The position numbers and the translations under genes are program-made. A DNA stretch of 11,930 bases, taken from NCBI GenBank assembly GCA_020851855.1, contig JADZBY010000366.1, forward strand, positions 1 through 11,930. The letters are read 5' to 3'. The DNA is from Anaerolineae bacterium (lineage in GTDB: Bacteria; Chloroflexota; Anaerolineae; Aggregatilineales; UBA2796). Each line of letters begins with the position of its first letter. Position 1 is the stretch's first letter. Of the stretch, positions 6,851 through 11,930 are shown piece by piece. The notes below the pieces were generated by a model, which was given only the letters and a program-made list of their open reading frames with translations, was not told the origin of the DNA and made no database searches.

Positions 6851-7662
6851 ATCGCCCGCCCGCCCACCGCCCCTCGCCCCGCCGTCCCGTCGGTCTGCCC
6901 ACGCGCGGCAAAACAGCCCTCAACCGGCTGCGTCAGGTGGACGTGTACGTTGCGCTGGCCCATCCCGGCGCGCTGAGCAGCCCTGCCCCGCTCGTCGTGG
7001 ACCTCGGTTTTGGCGCGTTTCCCTGGACCACGCTGGAAATGCACGCCCGCTGGATGGCGCTTAACCCGGCGTTGCGCGTGATCGGCCTGGAGATCGACCC
7101 GGAGCGCGTCGCGGCGGCGATGCCCTACGCCGATCCGCCGCGCGTGCGGTTCGTGGTGGGCGGCTTCAACGTGATCGACGCACTGGGCGGCGAACGGGCG
7201 CGCTTGATCCGGGCCTACAACGTCTTGCGCCAATATGACGAAAGCGCGGTCGAAGGCGCGCTGGCGGCGATGGCTGAGGCGCTGGAGCCGGATGGACTGC
7301 TGGTCGAGGGCACGTCCACGCCGAGTGGGCGGCTGGTCGCCTTTGACGTGTACCGGCGCATTGATGGCGGCGGATTGGCGCACGAGGCGCTCGTCTTCGG
7401 CACGAATTTCCGCGCCCACGCCGCGCCCGTGGATTTCCAGGCCATCCTGCCCAAGCGGCTGATCCACCACATGCGCGATCCCGGCCCGGCGGATTTCTTC
7501 GCGGCATGGCAGCACGCCCAGGCGATGGCGCGCGGCGCGGCGCGTGGGCGGCGGGCGGAATGGGTGGCCGCCGCCCGTTTGCTGGCGACGGCCTACCCGG
7601 TGGATGTGCGCGAGCGTATCACCCGGCGCGGCTATCTGGCCGTGCGCGCGCCGCTGCGCTGA
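6847..7662 (+). CDS. Class I SAM-dependent methyltransferase-like protein
   Basis: A 271-residue protein. VVDLGFGAFPWTTLE contains motif I of class I methyltransferases (D52, glycine-rich loop). VIGLEIDPERV holds the acidic residues E82 and D84 expected to bind the ribose of S-adenosylmethionine. A third strand (RFVVGGFNVIDAL) and AYNVLRQYDE follow in the usual order. The long C-terminal part (FRAHAAPVDFQAILPKRLIHHMR) is not familiar and probably sets the substrate, which I cannot name. The GTG start at 6847 overlaps the preceding TGA (GTGA), indicating translational coupling with the thioredoxin-fold gene; an open frame continues upstream but lies inside that gene. The start region is Pro/Arg-rich and likely disordered. 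The last 44 nt overlap the end of the convergent ATPase gene. Confidence 0.82.
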   Translation: MNRPPAHRPSPRRPVGLPTRGKTALNRLRQVDVYVALAHPGALSSPAPLVVDLGFGAFPWTTLEMHARWMALNPALRVIGLEIDPERVAAAMPYADPPRVRFVVGGFNVIDALGGERARLIRAYNVLRQYDESAVEGALAAMAEALEPDGLLVEGTSTPSGRLVAFDVYRRIDGGGLAHEALVFGTNFRAHAAPVDFQAILPKRLIHHMRDPGPADFFAAWQHAQAMARGAARGRRAEWVAAARLLATAYPVDVRERITRRGYLAVRAPLR

Positions 7663-9685
7663 CGTTCGGCGCAGCGCGGCGGCTCTCGCTGCCGCCGCGA
7701 AAGGCGAGCAGACGCAAGCCGTTGCTGACCACGATCAGCGTGCTGCCTTCGTGGCCGACCACGCCGAGCGGCAATGGAATGCCCACCGTGAGCGTGAAGA
7801 TCACCAGCACGCCGATCACGCCCAGCGAAAACAGGATGTTCTGCCAGACGATGCGGCGCGCTTTGCGGCTCAGGCGCATGGCGTAGCCGAGATTGTCCAG
7901 GTCATCGGCCATGAGCACAATGTCGGCGGTTTCCAGCGCCACGTCGGTCCCGGCAGCGCCCATCGCAATGCCCAGCGACGCGGCGGCCAGCGCAGGCGCG
8001 TCGTTCACGCCGTCGCCGACCATCGCCGTTGGTCCGAGCCGCGCTTCCAGATCGTGAACTGCTTTCACCTTGTTCTCCGGCAGCAGATTGGCCAGCACGT
8101 CGTCCGCGCCGACCTGCGCCGCGACGCTGCGCGCCACGCGGTCATTGTCGCCGGTCAGGATCACGATATGCTCCGCGCCCGCCTCGCGCAGCCGCTTGAA
8201 CGTGGCCGCCACGCCGGGCCGAATCTGGTCGGCGCTGGCCAACAGGCCCAGCCAGCCCACCGTTTGCGCGCCAGCGAGCGACTCGTCGTAGACCATCAGG
8301 ATCGTCTTGCCCTCGGCTTCGAGCCGGTCACGCTCGCGGCGCAGGCTATCGGGCAAGGCCAGCCCTTCGTTGCGCATCAGCCGCTCCGTGCCGATGATCA
8401 TGCGGTGGCCGTCCACGTAGCCGATCACGCCCTGGCCCGGCACGGCGTTAAACCGCTCCGGCTCGCTGGGCGTGATGCCCTGCGCCTTCGCGTAATTGAC
8501 CACGGCCTGCGCCAGCGGGTGCTCCGAGCGCGACTCGACGCTGGCCGCGACGTACAGCAGCCGTTCCGGCGTGCAGGCGACGTGGCCATTGCCGGGGCAG
8601 GCCACCACGTCGGTGACGGCGGGCTTGCCGGTGGTGATCGTGCCCGTCTTGTCAAAGGCGAAATTGCGGATGCTGGCCATCTGCTCCAGATACGCGCCGC
8701 CCTTGAACAGCACACCACGCCGCGCCGCGTTGGCGATGGCCGACAGCACCGACGCGGGCGTCGAGATGACCAGCGCGCACGGCGAGGCGACGGTCATCAG
8801 CACCATGGCGCGGTAGAAATTGTCCTCAAAGGCCGGTCCGCCGGGCAAAATGGGCGGGATCACGATATACAGCGCCACGGCGGCGATCACGATCAGGGCG
8901 TAGCGCTGCTCGAAGGCGTCCAGGAAGCGCTGGGTGGGCGCTTTGTGGCCCTGCGCATCTTCCACCATCTTGATGATGCGCGCCAGCGTCGTCTCGTCGG
9001 CGCGGCGCGTCACGCGCACGTCAATGCTGCCGTTCTGGTTCACCGTGCTGGCGAAGACGTCGTCGCCTCTTTCTTTGGCGACGGGCATCGACTCGCCGGT
9101 GATGGTCGATTGATCGACGGTGGTCTGGCCGTCGACGACCTGGCCGTCGATGGGCAGGCGCTCGCCGGGCCGGATCACCACCACGTCGCCCACGTTGAGC
9201 GACTCGACCGGGAGCGTGACCAATCCGCCGTCGCGTCGCACGGTGGCTTTGTCCGGGCGCAGCTTCATCAGGGCGCGGATGGCGTTGCGGCTGCGGTCCA
9301 TCGCGTACTGCTGCAAGACGTTGCTCAGCGAGAACAGGAAGAGCAACGTTGCGCCTTCGTGCCATTGGTCAACAATCGCCGCGCCAACCGCCGCCAATAC
9401 CATGAGCAGGTCGACGTTCACCTCGCCGTGCCGCAGGCTGCGGATGCCTTCCTGAACGCCAAACCAGCCGCCGGCCAGGTACGAGATCACGTTGGCGACC
9501 GTGATCAGCGCTTCCGGCGCGCCAAGCCGTTCGCCCAAAAGGCTCGCGCCCAGGCTGATGGCCGTTACCGCGACGAGAATCGGCTCCAGGCGTTCCTGGC
9601 TGAAGAAACTCCGCTGCTCGTCGTTGGCGTTCTGGGTTTTTTCGCTGGCAGGGGCGGCGGACTGGGTCAGACTGCTTTCACTCAT
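7619..9685 (-). CDS. P1B-4 type metal-transporting P-type ATPase
   Basis: A 688-residue ion pump of the inner membrane. Visible elements in order are: actuator TGES (E198), membrane metal motif SPC (S301-P302-C303), phosphorylation DKTGT (D345), SEHP of the nucleotide domain (H389-P390), GDGVND (D558, D562) and HEGST in the last membrane segment (H645, E646). SPC together with HEGST defines the P1B-4 subgroup, whose characterised members export Co2+, Fe2+ or Zn2+ (CoaT, PfeT, CtpD). The N-terminus lacks a CxxC metal-binding domain, also typical of that subgroup. The start at 9685 follows GAGG with 8 nt spacing; the frame runs further upstream but the added residues look non-coding. About 25 residues after NGLRLL, rich in Arg and Ala, extend into the antisense of the methyltransferase gene. 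The SufR-like regulator upstream on the same strand suggests iron or redox control. Confidence 0.94.
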   Translation of the reverse strand: MSESSLTQSAAPASEKTQNANDEQRSFFSQERLEPILVAVTAISLGASLLGERLGAPEALITVANVISYLAGGWFGVQEGIRSLRHGEVNVDLLMVLAAVGAAIVDQWHEGATLLFLFSLSNVLQQYAMDRSRNAIRALMKLRPDKATVRRDGGLVTLPVESLNVGDVVVIRPGERLPIDGQVVDGQTTVDQSTITGESMPVAKERGDDVFASTVNQNGSIDVRVTRRADETTLARIIKMVEDAQGHKAPTQRFLDAFEQRYALIVIAAVALYIVIPPILPGGPAFEDNFYRAMVLMTVASPCALVISTPASVLSAIANAARRGVLFKGGAYLEQMASIRNFAFDKTGTITTGKPAVTDVVACPGNGHVACTPERLLYVAASVESRSEHPLAQAVVNYAKAQGITPSEPERFNAVPGQGVIGYVDGHRMIIGTERLMRNEGLALPDSLRRERDRLEAEGKTILMVYDESLAGAQTVGWLGLLASADQIRPGVAATFKRLREAGAEHIVILTGDNDRVARSVAAQVGADDVLANLLPENKVKAVHDLEARLGPTAMVGDGVNDAPALAAASLGIAMGAAGTDVALETADIVLMADDLDNLGYAMRLSRKARRIVWQNILFSLGVIGVLVIFTLTVGIPLPLGVVGHEGSTLIVVSNGLRLLAFRGGSESRRAAPNVSAAARARPDSRAG
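7675..7699. terminator. GC hairpin between convergent gene ends
   Basis: A perfect 9-bp stem (CGCGGCGGC with GCCGCCGCG) closes a 7-nt loop, 13 nt after the methyltransferase stop. It lies inside the last codons of the ATPase gene. The stem is strong enough to act as a stop or an RNA end for the plus-strand unit. It has no T-run, so it is not a standard intrinsic terminator. Confidence 0.35.
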
Positions 9686-9745
9686 GCGTAACCTCAAGCT
9701 GCGTGTTCGGGCGCGCGGGCGGGTGGGACGCCCGGCGCATTGGAG

Positions 9746-9751
9746 ATTATA
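9746..9751 (-). promoter_or_regulatory. -10 box upstream of the P1B-4 ATPase gene
   Basis: The minus strand carries a consensus TATAAT 60 nt before the ATG at 9685. The hexamer at 17 nt spacing (TTTTCC, 9769-9774) is a poor -35. The predicted transcript would start near 9739. The ATPase thus may have its own promoter in addition to read-through from the regulator gene. Confidence 0.45.
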
Positions 9752-9797
9752 GACGCAGTGAGCGAAAAGGAAAATTGAACCGGCGCGCGGATACATA

Positions 9798-9835
9798 GCC
9801 CTCTCCCACCACGCCGGAACGCGGCACGAGAGGGC
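9798..9835. terminator. Stem-loop just after the SufR-like gene
   Basis: Perfect 8-bp arms GCCCTCTC (9798-9805) and GAGAGGGC (9828-9835) enclose 22 nt, which contain a smaller GCCG/CGGC stem. It begins 10 nt past the regulator stop on the minus strand. It could end the regulator transcript or attenuate read-through into the ATPase gene. No T-run follows. Confidence 0.4.
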
Positions 9836-9845
9836 AAATTCAGCG

Positions 9846-10511
9846 TCAGGACGCCGATACAGCCACCGGCGCAACCTGGATGAGGTACGTGCAGTGGTCA
9901 TCGTCCTGCGAGATGCGCGTGAGCGGCCTCGGCGTGGAGCCGATCAGCCCCGCGATCAGGCGCATGTCCATGCTGCACAGCTCGTGGTGCGCGTGCGAGA
10001 CTTTGTGATACGGGCAGTTGCGCGTGTGGAGCAGATATCCCTCGCCATTCGACTCCCACCACGCATCGTAGCCGTTGCCGTTCATGTAGCTCACGGCAAA
10101 GTCGAGCCGCTCTTCCACCGGCACATGGTTCACGCCGGGCATGAGCTGGCGCGCCTCGGAGATCATGCGGTCCGCGACGCCTTCCAGGATGACGTTCACC
10201 TGCGGCGTGGACAGCGACGACTTGAGCTGCACCAAGAGGGCGTTCATCAGGTTCTGGTAGTTGTTCGGGAAGATGTCCAGCGCCTTGTCGGTCAGCGCAT
10301 AGACGTACTGCGGGCGGCCCGGCGCGCCGCTCCGGCGGACAGTCGGTGCGGTGACGAGGTTATCGCTCCGCAAGATGTCCAGGTGATGGCGCACGGTGAC
10401 GGCGGTGATATTGTGCTGAATACGAGTCTTAAGCTCGCTCACCATTTCGTCAACGGTCGCTTCTCCACGATCTCGGAGAATTTCAAGAATATGTCTACGG
10501 GTTTGCTGCAT
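9846..10511 (-). CDS. sufR-like: SufR-like iron-sulfur winged-helix transcriptional regulator
   Basis: A 221-residue regulator. The N-terminal winged helix-turn-helix (about 4-75: ILEILRDRGEATVDEMV ... TVRHHLDILRSDNLV ... GAPGRPQYVYALTDKA) is of the ArsR/DeoR-like type. The C-terminal half has NCPYHK (C166), C179 and C207. This C-x12-C-x27-C pattern is the one I recall for SufR, which binds a [4Fe-4S] cluster and represses Fe-S assembly genes in cyanobacteria and actinobacteria. No suf gene is in this window. The neighbour on the same strand is a P1B-4 metal ATPase, so the target may be metal efflux instead. The start at 10511 opens the HTH helix; the frame continues upstream, but that part contains a TATAAT box and lacks protein character. 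The ribosome site is weak (GAGAAAG, about 13 nt away). Confidence is high for the fold, moderate for the SufR label. Confidence 0.85.
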   Translation of the reverse strand: MQQTRRHILEILRDRGEATVDEMVSELKTRIQHNITAVTVRHHLDILRSDNLVTAPTVRRSGAPGRPQYVYALTDKALDIFPNNYQNLMNALLVQLKSSLSTPQVNVILEGVADRMISEARQLMPGVNHVPVEERLDFAVSYMNGNGYDAWWESNGEGYLLHTRNCPYHKVSHAHHELCSMDMRLIAGLIGSTPRPLTRISQDDDHCTYLIQVAPVAVSAS

Positions 10512-10550
10512 GGTGGGGTTTGCTTTCTCTAGACTACTCGGAGAGCGCTC

Positions 10551-10564
10551 GTGATTAAAATCAC
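10551..10564. promoter_or_regulatory. Candidate operator palindrome of the SufR-like gene
   Basis: GTGATT-AA-AATCAC is a perfect dyad with 6-bp arms. On the minus strand it lies just past the predicted transcript start, 40 nt before the ATG. That position suits autorepression by the dimeric winged-helix protein encoded next to it. The match to known SufR sites cannot be judged here. Confidence 0.5.
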
Positions 10565-10575
10565 ACTTCTCATAG

Positions 10576-10581
10576 ATTATA
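10576..10581 (-). promoter_or_regulatory. -10 box of the SufR-like gene
   Basis: A consensus TATAAT on the minus strand, 65 nt before the ATG, gives a predicted transcript start near 10569. The -35 position holds CCCCCT, unlike the consensus, so the promoter may be weak or need an activator. Confidence 0.5.
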
Positions 10582-10717
10582 TGCCCGATTAGCGTAATAG
10601 GGGGGCCTAGATTCACGTTTCTCAACGATCTCTTAATGATCTGGCGGACGTTCATGGCATGACCAGCGCGTCTTGCCGGATAGAATACGCTTCGATGCCA
10701 ACTGTTAAAGAATCATT

Positions 10718-10733
10718 GTGCACTTTGTTGCAC
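10718..10733. promoter_or_regulatory. GTGCA-N6-TGCAC inverted repeat
   Basis: Perfect 5-bp arms with a 6-nt spacer lie midway between the two divergent genes, about 50 nt before the -35 of the DUF1232 promoter. Size and spacing are those of a dimer-binding site. No factor can be assigned. Confidence 0.35.
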
Positions 10734-10780
10734 GCAGAATTACGAAGATGCGCGAGGGTGCAGGCCCTTTGGGCGTGGTA

Positions 10781-10809
10781 TAGACCGCCGGTCCGCGATT
10801 TGCTAGAAT
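10781..10809 (+). promoter_or_regulatory. Promoter of the DUF1232 gene
   Basis: TAGACC (10781-10786) and TAGAAT (10804-10809) are spaced by 17 nt, and the -10 is preceded by TGC, an extended -10. The predicted start of transcription is near 10816. This argues against the in-frame ATG at 10815 and for the ATG at 10845 as the translation start. Confidence 0.6.
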
Positions 10810-10844
10810 CTGTGATGAATCGGGACGAGGAAACGGAACATACC

Positions 10845-11315
10845 ATGCCCGAAAAAGCCAAACGGTCGCGCGTCCCGCCGCCGACCGACTTCAATTTCTG
10901 GAAGCAGATCATCGAGCAGCTTCGGTTGGCCTGGAAGCTGTTCTCTGACGCGCGCGTGCCGGTCGCGCTCAAGGCGATCCCGTTCGTCGCGCTGGCCTAT
11001 GTATTGTCGCCCATCGACCTGCTGCCCGATTTCCTGATCGGGCTGGGCTGGCTGGACGATGGCTCGCTGCTCATGCTGGCGCTGGTGCTGTTCATCAACC
11101 TTGCGCCACGCGAGATCGTGGACGAGCACCTGCGCACGCTGCGCCTGGGCCAGCCGATGCGCGTCCGCCGCGACGACGAGGGCATGATCATCGACGTGAA
11201 GGCCGAACCGCCCGGCGAGGACGCCGAAAGCGCCGATCTGGACATGGACGAGGATACGGACACGGCGTACTGGGCCGAAGAAGAAGACCAGCGCCGGTCT
11301 GGGCGGCGGTCGTGA
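10845..11315 (+). CDS. DUF1232 (YkvA-like) membrane protein
   Basis: A 156-residue protein. Its core (about 25-80) DARVPVALKAIPFVALAYVLSPIDLLPDFLIGLGWLDD is the DUF1232 signature, including the SPIDLLPD turn between two hydrophobic segments. A third hydrophobic stretch (LLMLALVLFINLAP) follows. The family is widespread and its role is unsettled. The C-terminal 40 residues are strongly acidic (GEDAESADLDMDEDTDTAYWAEEEDQ), ending in an Arg-rich tip, and are probably disordered in the cytosol. The start at 10845 is chosen from the promoter position; ATG 10815 in frame would add ten residues but coincides with the predicted transcript start. A GAGGA box lies 13 nt before the ATG, longer than usual. 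Divergent from the SufR-like gene and convergent with ndk. Confidence 0.88.
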   Translation: MPEKAKRSRVPPPTDFNFWKQIIEQLRLAWKLFSDARVPVALKAIPFVALAYVLSPIDLLPDFLIGLGWLDDGSLLMLALVLFINLAPREIVDEHLRTLRLGQPMRVRRDDEGMIIDVKAEPPGEDAESADLDMDEDTDTAYWAEEEDQRRSGRRS

Positions 11316-11339
11316 TCGTGAACGCGCCCCGTTGAGGCA

Positions 11340-11403
11340 ATGCGGACGAGGCAGGCCTCGTCCCTACGAGATGGTGTAGGGACAACGCCTGCGTTGTCCG
11401 CAT
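11340..11403. repeat. Twin-palindrome intergenic element, copy 2
   Basis: Two perfect 9-bp-arm palindromes of 20 bp each, GGACGAGGC-AG-GCCTCGTCC (11344-11363) and GGACAACGC-CT-GCGTTGTCC (11380-11399), flank a 16-nt spacer that starts CTAC and ends GTAG. The outer ends form a perfect 8-bp inverted repeat, ATGCGGAC (11340-11347) and GTCCGCAT (11396-11403). It starts 25 nt after the DUF1232 stop, between convergent genes, and may serve as a bidirectional terminator. The architecture equals that of the element at 3036-3104. Confidence 0.7.
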
Positions 11404-11458
11404 GGCGTTGTCCGCATGGCGTTGTCCGCATGGCGTTGTCCGCATGGCGTTGTCTGCG
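11391..11458. repeat. 14-bp tandem repeat array
   Basis: Four exact copies of GCGTTGTCCGCATG run from 11391 to 11446, followed by a partial, diverged fifth (GCGTTGTCTGCG, 11447-11458). Two related GCGTTGCGCCC(C) units follow to 11478. The unit is the right arm of the adjacent palindrome plus five bases. Since 14 is not a multiple of three and no gene covers it, the array is non-coding. Confidence 0.9.
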
Positions 11459-11501
11459 TTGCGCCCCGCGTTGCGCCCGCGCATCGCGTCGAAGCGCTGG
11501 G

Positions 11502-11930
11502 TTATTCGAAAATCCAGCGGTCCGTCTCGCGGTTCCAGCTCACCAGTTCTTCGGGCGTGAACCACAGCGCGATCTCCCGCTCGGCGGTGGTGGGCGCATC
11601 CGAGCCGTGCACGAGGTTGCGGCCCGTTTCCATCGCCAGGTCGCCCCGGATCGACCCCGCCTCGGCCTCGAACGGCTTCGTCTTGCCGATGGTGCTGCGC
11701 GCCGCCTGCACGGCGTTTGTGCCCTCGAAGACCATGACCATCACCGGGCCGGACGTGATGTAGTTGAGCAGGCCCTCGTAGAACGGCTTGCCGACGTGCT
11801 CGCCGTAGTGCTGCTCGGCGAGCGCGCGCGGCGTGAGCATGAACTTGGCCGCGACCATACGCAGCCCACGCACCTCAAAACGGCGGATGATCTCCCCGAT
11901 CAGCCCGCGCTGCACGCCGTCGGGCTTCAC
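11502..11930 (-). CDS. ndk: Nucleoside diphosphate kinase (5' partial)
   Basis: This enzyme moves the gamma phosphate from ATP to other nucleoside diphosphates through a phospho-histidine, in the cytosol. The visible 142 residues begin at KPDGVQRGLIGEII, normally near residue 10 of the family, so about eight N-terminal residues lie beyond the right edge. The GTG at the edge encodes an internal Val rather than the start. Family marks are FMLTPRALAEQHYGEH, the GPVMVMVFEG strand, the ARSTIG turn, GSIRGDLA and the active-site NLVHGSD, whose His codon is at 11607-11609. The C-terminus (LVSWNRETDRWIFE) is complete and total length would be near the usual 150. Convergent with the DUF1232 gene across the repeat region. 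Confidence 0.97.
   Translation of the reverse strand: MKPDGVQRGLIGEIIRRFEVRGLRMVAAKFMLTPRALAEQHYGEHVGKPFYEGLLNYITSGPVMVMVFEGTNAVQAARSTIGKTKPFEAEAGSIRGDLAMETGRNLVHGSDAPTTAEREIALWFTPEELVSWNRETDRWIFE

Larger units (their letters stand above)
10512..10844. other. Divergent intergenic region (333 nt)
   Basis: This region separates the SufR-like gene (-) from the DUF1232 gene (+). It is clearly more AT-rich than the flanking genes, as expected of a regulatory region. It holds the -10 box and operator-like palindrome of the regulator, the promoter of the DUF1232 gene, and a GTGCA-N6-TGCAC inverted repeat at 10718-10733. A GAGCGCTC palindrome lies at 10543-10550. I see no reliable small gene. Confidence 0.6.

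Noticed and set aside
7544..9691. Very long plus-strand open frame opposite the ATPase gene
   Set aside because: Translation is rich in His, Arg, Asp and Gln with no domain, while the minus strand carries every P-type ATPase motif in order.
10659..10844. N-terminal extension of the DUF1232 protein
   Set aside because: It spans the promoter and an AT-rich regulatory region, and the added residues lack family similarity.
11340..11480. Possible CRISPR array
   Set aside because: Units are only 14 bp and directly joined without unique spacers, and no cas gene is present.
11188..11565. Minus-strand frame with repeated ADNAMRTT segments over the tandem array
   Set aside because: The repetition only reflects the 14-bp DNA repeat; the frame crosses gene ends on both sides and has no ribosome site or domain.

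Overview
The window is a GC-rich, gene-dense bacterial chromosome segment. It carries nine recognisable protein genes, two of them cut by the window edges, and no rRNA, tRNA, CRISPR array, phage gene or transposase gene. High GC, a SufR-type iron-sulfur regulator, a short M1 peptidase, a large M23 protein and many intergenic palindromes would fit a Chloroflexota genome (Anaerolineae-like). That placement is inference from style, since no taxonomic marker is present.

Layout, left to right. The 3' part of a GH31 glycosidase (+) ends 5 nt from the stop of a secreted M1 metallopeptidase (-). A 321-nt intergenic stretch follows, holding a hairpin cluster and a twin-palindrome element. Next comes a three-part protein on the minus strand: a TIM-barrel glycosidase-like domain, a golvesin/Xly-type carbohydrate-binding-like domain and an M23 peptidase. 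It is divergent from a polytopic membrane protein (+) resembling ABC-2 permeases. A 231-nt gap holds a long inverted repeat and a strong extended -10 promoter. This promoter drives a two-gene unit: a membrane-anchored thioredoxin-fold protein and a SAM-methyltransferase-like protein, joined by a GTGA stop/start overlap. That unit runs into the 3' end of a P1B-4 metal-transporting ATPase (-) with a 44-bp antisense overlap of coding ends. Upstream of the ATPase, on the same strand, lies a SufR-like [Fe-S] winged-helix regulator with its own -10 box and a candidate operator. Divergent from it is a DUF1232 (YkvA-like) membrane protein (+). A second twin-palindrome element with a 14-bp tandem array separates this gene from ndk (nucleoside diphosphate kinase, -), which runs off the right edge.

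Functional reading. The left half is mainly polymer turnover: glycoside, peptide and peptidoglycan. The centre is redox and methyl-transfer genes of unknown substrate. The right half pairs metal efflux with an iron-sulfur sensor, which suggests iron- or cobalt-responsive control. The most distinctive observations are two intergenic elements that share a twin 20-bp palindrome architecture but not sequence, one with its right arm amplified in tandem; the regulator/ATPase pairing; and an M23 cell-wall enzyme with no visible secretion signal. I see no clear evidence of a wholly new multi-gene system.
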